A stretch of 21,192 nucleotides of DNA from Mytilinidion resinicola (GCF_010093595.1 NW_022985444.1:1970057-1991248); one strand, 5' to 3'; positions 9,516-19,304 are shown, numbered from the stretch's first letter. The notes: generated from the letters alone by a model not told the origin. Translations and numbers: made by a program.

Positions 9516-11455
9516 ATGCTTCCCTACATCAACACCCGTGAGCCTATCCGATGATGTTAATCTACGGAAAACTTGCTAATGTGTGTACTGGTAGCTTTTG
9601 AATATGCGGGAAATGCCCTAGGTGCTTCCGTAGATGAGCGTAAGGTCCGCTGTACTCTTAGAGGGGTTGTTATACCTAATTTGTGTTAACAGTCAAGCTT
9701 ATCTTCTCTTTCCTCCTCTCATATCCTCTCGCTGCTATTTTGAAACGAATCCCCGACAATTTACCTTGGCGGAAGAATGTGTTCATAGTAGGGTTCGTAG
9801 CACTCCATGTCCATCTGTGAAAACGCACTGACCCAAGATAGAGTGTCACTATTTTATCTCATCGGGCTCTTCGACCTTTGGGATGGCCTACGGACGCTAA
9901 TATGGGCATCGGGGGTTACTTATGGCATAGCCATGTTCGTGGATTCTCCTTACATGCCATGGATCGGATTCGCCTACAACATGGGTCACATGTCCGTTAA
10001 CCACATCCAACGGATGATTGTGAATGACCCTGGAGCTATCGATATCACTGGTGCTCAGATGGTTCTAATCATGAAGCTCACGGCGTTCTGCTGGAACGTG
10101 TATGATGGAAGACTTCCAGATACTGAGCTCTCGGATTTCCAGAAGGAGCATGCCATCAAAGAAATTCCCAACCTGCTTGATTATGCCGGATACGTCGTAA
10201 GTGTAGCGTAACAGCACTCTCAGCATGGTTTCTGATGAGGCGTCTAGTTTTTCTTTCCTGGGTTAATGGCTGGTCCAGCTTTCGACTTCTGTGACTATCG
10301 TCAATACATCAGCACCACTATGTTTCAGCTACCTCCTGGTGTCGATCCTTCCAAGGGCCCTCCGACCCGCAAGAAGCGCAAGATTCCTCGCAGCGGTACT
10401 CCAGCAGCTTGGAACTTTGGCTATGGCATCATCTGGATTCTCGCGTTTCTCAAGTTCTCCGCCTGGTATAATACCGATGCCCTTCTTTCTGATAGCTTTC
10501 TCAAGTACGGTATCTTCCGTCGAATTTGGAACCTTCACATGCTGGGATTGACTACGCGTATGAAATACTATGGTGTCTGGTCGTTGACAGAAGGCGCATG
10601 TATTCTTTCCGGAATTGGCTACAACGGAATTGACCCCAAGACTGGACGCGCTTCGTGGCATCGCTTGCAAAATGTGCGTCCCTGGGATATCGAAACGGCG
10701 CAGAATACCCGTGCCTACCTTGGAAACTGGAATATCAATACGAACAACTGGCTCCGAAATTACGTCTACTTGAGGGTCACACCGAAGGGCAAGAAGCCAG
10801 GCTTCCGAGCAACTTTAGCCACCTTCTTCACCAGCGCATTTTGGCATGGGTTTTATCCAGGATACTACATGGCCTTCATCCTCGCATCTCTTCTACAAAC
10901 GATTGCCAAGAGTATACATTCCTGCCCTTGTAAGTTCCTCTTAGTTCAATTTACTGACGCTCTCTAGATGGCCGTCGTCTCCTTCGCCCGTTCTTCCTTA
11001 CCGCCGATGGTGGCTCCGAAACCCCCAAGAAGCGCTATTATGACCTCGTCACGATACTCGTCACCCAACTCGCCTTCTCCTTCACCGTCGCGCCCTTCGT
11101 CTTTCTCTCGTTCTCAAGCTCCATCACCGTGTGGGCCCGTGTCTACTTTTACTGCCTCATTGGCGTCGCTGCGTGCTTTGGTGCCCTCAATTCTCCCATC
11201 AAGCCACAGCTCCAAGCTCAGCTCAAGAAACGCAACAAGGGCAAGATCGAGGAAGTCGTCAAGATCGAGCAAGCAAAAGAGAGAATCCAGCGTGCACCAA
11301 CCCTTGGACTGCCAGATGATCCTGAAGCGGAAATGGATGAGATCGTTGCGGAGGTGAGAAAAGAGATCGAAGAGAGGCGAAAGAGGGGTGGCAGTGTTGG
11401 AATGGATATCAGGAAGGCTGTTGAAGAGAAGTTGGCGGAGTTCAAGAAGAAGTAA
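9516..11455 (+). CDS. ale1: Lysophospholipid acyltransferase, MBOAT family, ALE1/LPT1-like
   Basis: Six exons: 9516-9537, 9595-9639, 9693-9792, 9842-10196, 10248-10911 and 10968-11455. All phases match, giving 557 aa. ALE1 is an ER membrane enzyme that re-acylates lysophospholipids with acyl-CoA in the Lands cycle. Several hydrophobic segments are visible, such as LIFSFLLSYPLAAIL and VFIVGVSLFYLIGLF. Family marks are GHMSVNHIQRM, FFFPGLMAGPAFDFCDY, the MBOAT asparagine (Asn336, in GNWNINTNNWLRNYVYLR) and the catalytic histidine (His374, in TSAFWHGFYPGYY). The C-terminal 80 residues are Lys/Glu-rich, which is typical of the fungal proteins. At exon 5 a GTATAC donor (10912, 56-bp intron) competes with an in-frame GTAAGT (10930, 38-bp intron). 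I chose the first because 38 bp is very short. Confidence 0.94.
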
Positions 11456-11970
11456 GGAGAAAATGTGTCGACTCCGGATATCTCCTTGGCAACCATTACT
11501 GGAGTCTATGAGACTTGTTATGAGGCACATAAAAGTTGAGAGGCGGAACATAGCATGAGGAAGTATCATCTCAAATATTACCAAATATTTTGAGATACTG
11601 CTGATGTCAGTGATCGCCACTTTACAGTACTGACAGTAGCACGCGGAAGTCTTTTCATAGATGTTGGATGAGTCATACCCGCTCTTTCACTGATCCTGGA
11701 CTAAGGAGTTGAAACTAGGAGCACCCATGCTCGACAGTTGACGCAGCGAATCTAGCAGCGAGAACCAGGCATTCCAAGGCGAAAGCTTATCGGCGTGCAA
11801 GCGCAAAATGTCCGACTTGTATGAATAGCATTATTGATAACAACCAAGACTAACAGTTTTCCAGAATCTAAAGCTAAGGCTATGGAAGCCGGATACGTGA
11901 TACCTCAATCAAAAGACAAATACGCCCCTTCCATGGCTATCAATCTGCATGTATGTCCCTCGATATTGTC
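11456..11970. other. Convergent intergenic region between ale1 and the unknown minus-strand gene
   Basis: 515 bp containing the 3' ends of two facing genes. There is no convincing reading frame on either strand and no RNA gene or repeat array. An AT-rich imperfect palindrome around AAATATTACCAAATATTT (about 11573-11590) could belong to a 3' end. Confidence 0.4.
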
Positions 11971-13037
11971 TCAGTCGACTTCATAGACTGCCACACCAAG
12001 ACACTCACACTCCTCCCTCTCTTCCGCAAGATGCCAGGTGCCGGAATGGACTGCTTCCTGTACCCACGCCACCCACGTGAGCTCATGAGCTACGTGCCAG
12101 GCGCTCTCCCCGGCTTCGACGCGCTGCTCCTTAGCCCTATCCAAGTATCGAACCACTTCGTCGATGATCTCTTTTAGGGTCTTGAGTTGAGGCCTCGGTT
12201 GAACCCATGCCGATCTTTCGTTCACCCGTCGTCTATTGAGGCAGATCATCCGCTCCATTCTCTGGATGATCGAACCGGCAATCTGGGCAGAGAATCGGTG
12301 CCCGATTGCTTCCGCTTCACCGGCAAGATGAGAATCAATCGCAGCTTGTGACACGTCGCAATTAGTCGTCGGCCGCTCGTCTCCGGTGCGCTTGCTATGT
12401 AGGGCTGTGCGGATCTCCGAATGGATCAAGGTTCGGTCTACTAAGTGTGTCATCGTCTCGAAGTAGAGACCCAGTGGAACCTGGTTCCAATCGCTGTCTG
12501 GCGCGGATGGGATGCGATTCGTGACCGTGTTCGGTGTGAAGTTGAAGTCGGCTGAGAACTGAAAAGCAGCAGACGCCCTGGATTCGGGAGCGGGCTCATC
12601 CTCCGTGGCGCTTCTCTGGTCGTACTGGATGATGAGATGAGTATATAAAATCCAATATTGTGGACTCGATTCGACTAACCTCGCCCAGGCCGAAGTCGAG
12701 AGGAGACTCTGCTCTTCGCGGCTGTTCGGGCTCTCTCATGTCCATCGAGCGGAAGGCATCTTGAATCTCGCGGAGAGATCGACCTGGCGAATTGCCTGCA
12801 GGGTCCACCAGCGGCTTTCGCGACCGCCACGCCGGAATCCCCATCTGGTTTTGCTACGATGATGGCACTTCTATCGGATCCTCCTGTGTTATGGGTTTAG
12901 TATTACCTTACTTTTCTGCGTTCAAAATGCTGGCTTACCTCCTCCTTGCTGAAAAGCGGAGGGGATGGCACGAAGCCTTGCTGCTTGAGGACCTTGATCC
13001 TTCTCGCCAACTCTCGTTCATGCCTGTCGAGAGACAT
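11971..13037 (-). CDS. Unknown fungal protein, divergent paralogue of the 14085-15170 gene
   Basis: Three exons: 13037-12939 (MSLDRHERELARRIKVLKQQ), 12853-12680 and 12624-11971, all phase 0. Introns are 85 bp (GTAAGC donor, ATACTAAAC branch) and 55 bp (GTTAGT donor). The product is 308 aa and begins with a short basic amphipathic helix. Residues 34-145 are polar and probably disordered. From about 149 on it appears helical: RMERMICLNRRRVNERSAWV (213-232), LKEIIDEVVRYLDRA, then WVAWVQEAVHSGTWHL (275-290). No signal peptide, TM segment or known catalytic motif is visible. The last two motifs line up with the neighbouring gene across the divergent promoter. I do not recognise a family and assign no function. 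Confidence 0.72.
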
Positions 13038-14084
13038 GGTGTGTTATAATTTGATTATATGGTGACACTACAAGTGGTGGTGGAATCGGTAAGCGGATGA
13101 TCTGTGCAGCGATGTCGTGTCGAGGAGGTTATGAGGGCCGAAGTGCGAAAGGGAAACTCGTAAGTTGGCTGTTATACATCTAAGGTTGCGCTTTAATGAA
13201 TTTACTGACATATAAGCCAAGATTGTGGTCGATCTACTACGTCAGCAGCGGCAAAGTCAGACAGCGAACTGCATAACGATGTAAACAAAGGGGGTGGTCA
13301 CTTGAGCCTAACTCGGCGGGCGGCGGAAGGTGGCGGTCTTCGGGGTGAACCCCAGACTTACCAGATGGAAGATCGCTGATGCTAATTCTTAATATACGTA
13401 GAACAAACGCTTCGTTATCGAGAATCGGACGCCCAAGCATGCGTCTACCCGTCTCGCCTGGGTGTGTCCCTAGCACTCAACCGGTTTGCTGGGAGCTTAC
13501 TTCTAGGCTTACCTCGTTTGATCTTCTGGGCGACTTAGTGCAAATGACACCGCAAATCGAAGACCTAATCCGATTGGTAAACCATAGGGATGAAGGCCGG
13601 ACGCTGCTAATCGATGCTGTCAGACACCACGCATGTGGCCCGCTTTTCTAGCCTGCTCTAGAGATTTCTCTCGGGCTAAATCCAATCGACAATCAACCCA
13701 TCTTTCTCTGCTTAAACTAAAGCTCAAATCCTTCCAGCTCCCCAACGTGTGCCTTTATAAAGAACTCACGGTAGGAACAGGCTCCGTTTTGCGCGGCTCT
13801 TGTCGGAAATCCCCACCAAATTCTCCAGCAACTGAGAGTCTGCGTGTGAATTCTACACCTCAAAATGCAACAGTGCTGGAGTTCACTATTCCAGGCATGC
13901 TGCCTCCGTTCACTACCCTTCGGTTGTTTCTTGTTTCTATATAAACCCGTTTATCCCTACTTCGCACTTATTACTACACTTACACAACCACCACCGACTG
14001 GTCCCCCACAAACCACACCACCAGCTAGGCACAAACTTTGTTACTCAGCCCAGTCATATACTCAACACCATACTTCAGTTATTT
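13038..14084. promoter_or_regulatory. 1-kb bidirectional promoter region between two unknown paralogues
   Basis: No supported gene lies here. The plus-strand gene has TATAAA-type boxes at about 13755 (CCTTTATAAAG) and 13939 (CTATATAAACCC), the latter 146 bp upstream of its ATG. It is followed by a CA/CT-rich leader (CAACCACCACCGACTGG). Short overlapping open frames on both strands (for example 13379-13651, +) show no recognisable features. Confidence 0.45.
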
Positions 14085-15170
14085 ATGATGTCGACTCGCT
14101 ACAATCTTCGAAATATCGAAGAGAAGGTACGCCAGGAGATGGGACTCAAAACTGCACCAACCAGTACCAACCCGCCTAAAGGGAAGCCTTTGGCGAAGAC
14201 CTACAAGGCTCCTGCGCATCAACCAGCATTACCAAATTTCCAGACTCTGGGGGTAAGTGCTCTACATTCGCTGCAACTATTTGTGATACCCTTTTGCTAA
14301 GACATACCCCTAGATGCTCGGCCAAATGCCCATGACAGTTCACCCAGCTGCTCGCGAGAAATGGACCGGGTATCGTGAGGACCCAAACCAGTCGGAGATC
14401 GCTGACCACACCACCACTGTCAAATTCGAGCCATCCAGCGTAAGTGCTATTCCTAAGCATGTTGACGATTCTTTCATTGCTAATATATCGGTGAGCAGGA
14501 CAGCCCTGTCGAGAAGAACGGCCGGTTTGTATCACTTTGGAAGGAGGGCAGCCATCTGATAGACGCTCAAGGTCGGTCTGTGGAGCTAGCGACGGAAGAC
14601 GATGAAGAGGACGTGTCCTTGCCCATGTCTCGAATTGACCTGCAAGATAAAACCGACATCACCATTCCGGACGCGGAATCCACGCCGAAGGGGAAATTCG
14701 ACGGGATGGCGATCCAAGACACCTACTTCGATTCCGACGACTCAGAGTACCCAGATGAGGAGTTTCAAACAGCGACCGAGGGTACCTCCAAACCAGAAGC
14801 TGGATGCCAACTTCACTGCAACAACGAGATCCTCACTCGTCTACGTGCCGCTGCCCCCCGAACGGAGTTCGCATATCGGAACTGCGCTCTTGATGAGATC
14901 GAGCGAATATTCCTTCTCGAGCAAACCAAGGCGGAGAGGTACGCTGGATATGTGGTTCCTCCCTTGGTTGTCATTGCCACGGACCGGGCTAAATTCATTA
15001 TTCAATGCCGAAACGACGACATTGAGCGTCGCGGGCTTGATGAGTACTACGTTGACGCCCAGATTGATTGGGCTAAGTGGACCGTGAAGGCAGTCAAAGC
15101 GGGCCTCTTCCACCTTCCTCGAGGACAGTGTGGCTCACTTCGGAATCAGGTCCAGGCTCGGGATCCCTAG
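14085..15170 (+). CDS. Unknown fungal protein, divergent paralogue of the 11971-13037 gene
   Basis: Three exons: 14085-14252 (MMSTRYNLRNIEEKVRQEMG), 14314-14439 and 14499-15170. Both introns have GTAAGT donors and all joints are phase 0. The product is 321 aa. The N-terminal half is polar, with a Lys/Pro-rich stretch (PPKGKPLAKTYKAP), followed by an acidic segment (TEDDEEDVS, DSDDSEYPDEEF; residues 126-190). The C-terminal part holds LDEIERIFLLEQTKAERYAG (229-248), VVPP, and WAKWTVKAVKAGLFHL (289-304). These align in order with the minus-strand neighbour, suggesting a common C-terminal domain on different N-termini. There are no TM or enzymatic motifs and no function is assigned. An ATG two codons downstream of exon 1's first (MM) leaves a one-residue uncertainty. 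Confidence 0.72.
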
Positions 15171-15970
15171 GCACCGCTAGTGCTTGGAGTTTCATATCCG
15201 TTCGGGGCTTCAACGATGTCTGAAGTTGGATGAGACTTTGCCACTCACGAGAGTTTGGGTCCTTCAATGACTAAATAGGACTGTGCCTCTCGGTAACTTA
15301 CATTTGACCCTAATTTAGTACTACATCGGTGCGTTCGTAAAGGTGACTATCACAGCGTGATGCTCAAAGTCTCGGTTTCCAGTGTGCTATTTACTGGTTT
15401 GCGGGACGTAGCATCAGAACGTTGGCGGAACGCGAACATTCTATACATGAGCGCCTTGTTTGCTACCAGTATTGCTTGCTGTAAGTGTCTGACCCATCTA
15501 ACATCAACTCATTTCACTTCTATTTGCTTGTGTTCCACAGCAGCGCATATATGAAGCCAATCTTCTCATTGCTGCATATTGATCCCTTACACTTCTCACC
15601 AACTATACCACCGCCCCCAACTAGCCACCACCATCAGAATAGAGGAAGCCTTTTTACCCAACCCTTCTTTGCACAGTATCCACCTCTATACTGTTCAAAC
15701 AAGTATGCCACCTGTATTACGTGCACGTACGCCGAAGGAATAAAATACAATGGCTCTGGTACCTAAAAAGGGAAATAATTGCTGGCGGAAACACTAGGAG
15801 TTCGTTAGATAGATTAAAGTAAATATAAGTTTATATTATAGTAAATATGCGAGCTTATATATATAATTAAAAGGAGAGTAATATAACTAGGTATAGCCAT
15901 ATAGTGCAGAAGCTAATAAAGCAGCTATATACTTATATATACTAAAGCTATATAGATTTACTATTATAAA
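15171..15970. other. Gene-free stretch grading into an AT-rich island
   Basis: No convincing frame is present. From about 15765 the sequence becomes very AT-rich with many TATA and TTATA runs (TTATATATATAATTAAAAGG near 15855), typical of RIP-affected or relic repeat DNA in Pezizomycotina. This island is interrupted by the TIR element starting at 15971 and its sequence reappears just beyond that element. Confidence 0.5.
15810..15845 (+). repeat. 36-bp AT-rich direct repeat, left copy
   Basis: Begins TAGATTAAAGTAAATATAAG and ends TTATATTATAGTAAA. An identical copy occupies 17387-17422 on the other side of the TIR element. The left copy is 125 bp away from the left TIR. Confidence 0.9.
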
Positions 15971-16079
15971 TAGGGGACAGGTAAATTGACACCCCCTTTC
16001 GAGTGGCCGCACACCCCCTTTCGAGTAACCACACATTCCCCATCTCTTGGCGCTTCACCGCCTTCTGATTGGCTTAGAG
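15971..16079 (+). repeat. Left TIR
   Basis: Begins TAGGGGACAGGTAAATTGAC and ends GGCTTAGAG. It contains two copies of ACACCCCCTTTCGAGT about 23 bp apart. Confidence 0.88.
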
Positions 16080-16123
16080 CAGTGCGGAGGAAGCTCTGAG
16101 CATTCACCTTTACGTCTCTCTAC

Positions 16124-16274
16124 ACGTGATGCTATACGCAAGGCCGTACGTGATGCTATACAACGAGGCCGTACGTGATGCTATACACGAGCTCACGTAC
16201 AGCTATATAGCTATGCCGATTCGTATAGCCTCACGTATAGCCTCAGGTACGAGCTCACGTACGAGCTCACGTAG
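16124..16274. repeat. Subterminal motif cluster inside the left end of the TIR element
   Basis: ACGTGATGCTATAC occurs at 16124, 16148 and 16173 (24-25 bp spacing, with GGCCGT before the last two). GAGCTCACGTA occurs at 16189, 16251 and 16263. The motifs share the ACGTGA/TCACGT core in opposite orientation. Such clusters are often transposase-binding or helper-recognition sites in DNA elements; that role is inferred. Confidence 0.65.
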
Positions 16275-16426
16275 TCTAAGTCTAAGTATAAGTATAGAAT
16301 AGAATTCTATTCTAGAAGTACCTACGTGCCTAATAGCATGCCAAACCTGTCAAAACTTCACCTTATTACGGCTTCTTTGCATCAAGCCTGGCCCCCTAGC
16401 ATCGCCGCCTACACGTACTCTTCACT

Positions 16427-17156
16427 CTAATTAATATACCCCTCGATTTCCTCATTATACGCTGCAAGCTGACGTAGAAGCTCCTCTCGGCTAAGCCTCT
16501 GTGCTTGAGGATAAGGCTGAGGCTGAGGCATAGGCTGAGTTGTATGCTGAGTACTATCTTTCCTCTAAAGTGCCTTTTTCCGTGGTACCTTATCCTTTGC
16601 ACTAGGCGGCCGGCCGGGCTTCTTAGCTGCAGGTGCAGCCGTAGGTGTAGCCGTAGGCGCTGCTGTATACGCTGCTGTATGCGCTGCTGTATGCGCTGCT
16701 GTATGCGCTGCTGTATGCGCTGCTGTATGCGCTGCTGTATACGCTGCTGTATGCGCTGCCATAGGTGCTGCCATAGGTACTGCCATAGGTGCTGCCGTAG
16801 GTACTGCCATAGGTGCTGCCGTAGGTGCTGCCGTAGGTGCTGCCGTAGAGGTGCTGCCGTAGATGCAGCTGTAGGCCTAAGAAGGGCTGGATTAATACGA
16901 GAAAGATTAACCGGTGTAGCTGTCGACTGATAGGCATTCCGAGCGACAGGAGCTAGATGAGGGACTACAGAAATAGGCGGTGCTGGCGGCGGAGCTGTCG
17001 GCATGCGTCCTGGAGGTATGCTCGTATGTCCACTCTGTCTGGTTTACTACGGTATTTTGCTAGGCCGTAGGCCTGCGCTGATGCGTGCGCTTGTAGAGCA
17101 ATATGCACTTCCTCTGTTATAGCGTAGTACGCCAGCCGTGGCGGCTGGAGGGCCAT
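16427..17156 (-). pseudogene. Degenerate element-borne gene with AT-hook-like motif
   Basis: The frame opens at ATG 17156 (MALQPPRLAYYAITEEVHIA, then LQAHASAQAYGLAKYRSKPD), resembling the start of a DNA-binding N-terminus; a FAR1-like resemblance is only suspected. Coding-like sequence resumes in another frame (PPAPPISVVPHLAPVARNAY). It passes through the 12-bp array, where an extra AG pair at 16849-16850 shifts frame. It then reaches AAPAAKKPGRPPSAKDK, an AT-hook-like motif. A TAG follows KKAL, after which the same frame continues to RLSREELLRQLAAYNEEIEG and a stop at 16427-16429. At least two lesions, plus a frame change or lost intron near 17000, argue that it is not functional. I see no catalytic core, consistent with an internally deleted gene. 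Confidence 0.6.
16633..16874 (-). repeat. 12-bp tandem array, 20 units
   Basis: Unbroken 12-bp units such as GCGCTGCTGTAT (16681-16740, five identical copies) and GTGCTGCCGTAG, from 16633 to 16874. One 2-bp interruption (AG at 16849-16850) is present. On the minus strand each unit encodes four residues (TAAH, TAAP or MAAP types). The run of identical central units suggests recent slippage expansion. Confidence 0.92.
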
Positions 17157-17279
17157 AGTAAGTGTGTTATAGAGGGAGAGGAAGAGGATGTAATTGATTG
17201 TAACCAAGGCTGCATTTGGAGAGAGCATTCGGAATTAATGAGCAAGTTAAGCGAGCAAATCGGAAGCTCCGGAGCAGTT

Positions 17280-17388
17280 CTCCAAGCCAATCAGAAGGCG
17301 GTGAAGCGCCAAGAGAGGGGGGGTGTGTGGTTACTCGAAAAGGGGTGTGCGGCTACTCGAAAGGGGGTGTTAAATTACCCGCCCCCTA
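17280..17388 (-). repeat. Right TIR
   Basis: The reverse complement begins TAGGGGGCGGGTAATTTAAC and ends GGCTTGGAG, matching the left TIR throughout with scattered substitutions. Its outer edge overlaps by two bases the second copy of the 36-bp direct repeat. Confidence 0.88.
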
Positions 17389-17422
17389 GATTAAAGTAAA
17401 TATAAGTTTATATTATAGTAAA
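17387..17422 (+). repeat. 36-bp AT-rich direct repeat, right copy
   Basis: Identical to 15810-15845. It directly abuts the right TIR: its first two bases (TA) are the outermost TA of that TIR. Confidence 0.9.
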
Positions 17423-18093
17423 GGTTCTGGCGGCAAGCCTGCATTAGGAAATGGATGCACCCTGTTCAGGCAATCCGCGCCTCGCGTACGGTTTTTGCGC
17501 TACGCCCGACTCGGTAATCGACCTCGACGGCCACCATAAAAGGGCCCCATTTCGCCGTCATTTTCCCTCCCTCTCCTTATCCTTTTCTCCCTACTCTTAT
17601 CGGCCCATCCGAAGCCCATTTGCACAGCCCGTCTTCGCCGCCCGCCCTTAACTCGTCACCCTTTATGAGGCAATTTTCGCAAACCTAGCCGCCCGTAGCT
17701 GGACCGCCTTGCTATGGCACCTGATTCCCCTTTTCGTTACTCCGTCCTCACAGTCATACCCCTCTTGGATAGGCTAGTTATCTTAGGTTTTGCACAAGCC
17801 GAGGCATGCCGCCGGACAACGCACTTCTGGGCTTCTATCCGCAAGAATCTATAAGCAAGATGCTTCTTTATTTTCCCTTTATTCCACTTCTTCCTCAACT
17901 TTTACATTCTTATTGCTTGAAGCTGTTCTTTCGGTTAAAGGAGGGATTTACTCCATCTATTGCACTGTCTAGCACCTTACTGGGCGACTAATTAGCATAT
18001 CCCCCTAGCCTTTCCTTTCTTAACCGCCGAGGCATTAGTGCCTCTGCAACGCACCAGCTCACGCAAAACTTGGTTGAAGACAGTTTGCATGGT

Positions 18094-18700
18094 CCTTATG
18101 CCGTCTGTTGTCTTAGCTCTAATTACCTTGCCTCTCGCTTCCTGCTCCCTCGGTCGAGTACGCTGGCTAATCTGGTCTGTTCTCTGCACGACGCTCGGAC
18201 TAGATCTCTTAATAATGACCTGGTTTTAGGATGCTCCGCCTTGCATGCCGTGTCTGCCGTGGCTGTAACATTGCAGTGCCACGAACAAGCGGCAGGTGCC
18301 TGGAAGCTGCTGGCCGCTAACGGCTCGGCGTTGCCGTAGCCGGGGGAGACAAAAGAGGGCCTCTATATCCCACTCTTACCGGAATAAGATGCTCTCCGGG
18401 TGGATTGATAAATAGCGCTTATGCTATTATCTTAGCTCTAGTTATCCAGTCTTATGCCCTCTAAGTTCGGTCCTTTAGTAGAATACGCTGGCCAATCCGC
18501 AGTCTATTATCCGTGTTCTGCTTGGGCCTGGATCTATTAGAGATAACGCGGCAGGGTACTTACACTTGTACTTGCACTTGTATAAGGCATTAATTTGTTC
18601 TTATAACTGTTGCACTGCTATAATACCCCTATAGGATGCTCCACCTTGTATAAAGTGTCTAACGTGGCTGCAACGACTTAATGCAACTAGTAAGGAGCTG
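18094..18700 (+). repeat. Diverged direct duplication with transition-biased differences
   Basis: Copy A (about 18094-18320) and copy B (about 18417-18700) share landmarks in the same order: CTTATG then TCTTAGCTCTA, TACGCTGGC, GGATGCTCC and TGGCTG. Copy B is more AT-rich (for example GCATGCCGTG versus GTATAAAGTG) and has an extra segment near 18560-18630. The bias toward C-to-T and G-to-A changes is what RIP leaves in duplicated DNA; no counts were made. Confidence 0.55.
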
Positions 18701-19079
18701 GCGTCCGGAAAATTGCAACTGACAGTGAAGTGGCGTTGGTTAAGCTGTGGGACGCGGACGGAGTGTAGGGATGTGACCGGTGATCAAAGGGATAACTGGT
18801 TATCGGCGGTTCCGTACAAAGCAAACAGGGTGGTTTGCCACATTCCCTTGTTGCGATGATGCCTGGATAACTTAACACCGTTTGTCCCCACCACCGTATC
18901 GACTAAGCCTCCATACTATTTTGCGGCATTTATGCAGGCTTCACATAAGCCTATCTCGGATGGCATTGTTAGTGACAGTACGCTAGGTAACAGTTATCAG
19001 CTCGGAGGGATAACCAAGTACTTAACCCTCTGGACGCAGCACTATTCCCGAGTACAGCGTCCAGTAAAGCCCTATTACA

Positions 19080-19304
19080 ATGGCTGCTGTCAGCTTTCCC
19101 CTTCCACTGGCCACCATTCCGCGTCCCATGAAATTTGTTCCCTTCAAACCTTCTTTCAAACCTTCAGCACTTGACCCCAAGCCGAAGGCCAAGCTGAAGG
19201 CCAAGCTGAAGGCCAAGCCTACGCCCAAGCCTACGCCCAAGCCTACGCCCAAGCCTACGGCCCCGCCTACGCCCCCCATATCACTCAGGTTGAAATTGAT
19301 GTGA
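19080..19304 (+). CDS. Possible 74-aa Lys/Pro-repeat peptide
   Basis: An ATG frame starts MAAVSFPLPLATIPRPMKFV and runs through eight in-frame 12-bp repeats encoding K-P-K-A, K-L-K-A and K-P-T-P tetrapeptides, then stops. There is no signal peptide or TM segment. It lies in relic repeat DNA, so it may be a low-complexity artefact rather than a gene. Confidence 0.2.
   Translation: MAAVSFPLPLATIPRPMKFVPFKPSFKPSALDPKPKAKLKAKLKAKPTPKPTPKPTPKPTAPPTPPISLRLKLM
19179..19274 (+). repeat. 12-bp tandem array, 8 units
   Basis: Units are AAGCCGAAGGCC, AAGCTGAAGGCC (two), AAGCCTACGCCC (three), AAGCCTACGGCC and CCGCCTACGCCC. The period is a multiple of three, so the open frame at 19080-19304 is preserved. 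Confidence 0.92.

Larger units (their letters stand above)
15971..17388. mobile_element. Non-autonomous TIR DNA element with 109-bp terminal inverted repeats
   Basis: The ends 15971-16079 and 17280-17388 are inverted copies, roughly 85-90% identical by eye. Both start TAGGGG and contain the subterminal duplicate ACACCCCCTTTCGAGT and the stretch TCTTGGCGCTTCACCGCCTT. The outer TA on each side could be a TA target duplication or part of the TIR; no longer duplication directly abuts the ends. The inside carries motif repeats (16124-16274), a broken minus-strand frame and a 12-bp tandem array. Long TIRs are typical of Mutator-like elements, while a TA site would suit Tc1/mariner-like ones; I cannot decide. 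No DDE-type transposase domain is visible, so movement would need a helper. Confidence 0.82.

Noticed and set aside
13237..13651. Overlapping frames on both strands in the divergent promoter
   Set aside because: The minus-strand one lacks an ATG; neither has recognisable features or splice partners.
17992..18339. Short frames in the relic region that might be transposase fragments
   Set aside because: No catalytic motif or family resemblance, and the frames are short and interrupted; described only as relic DNA.
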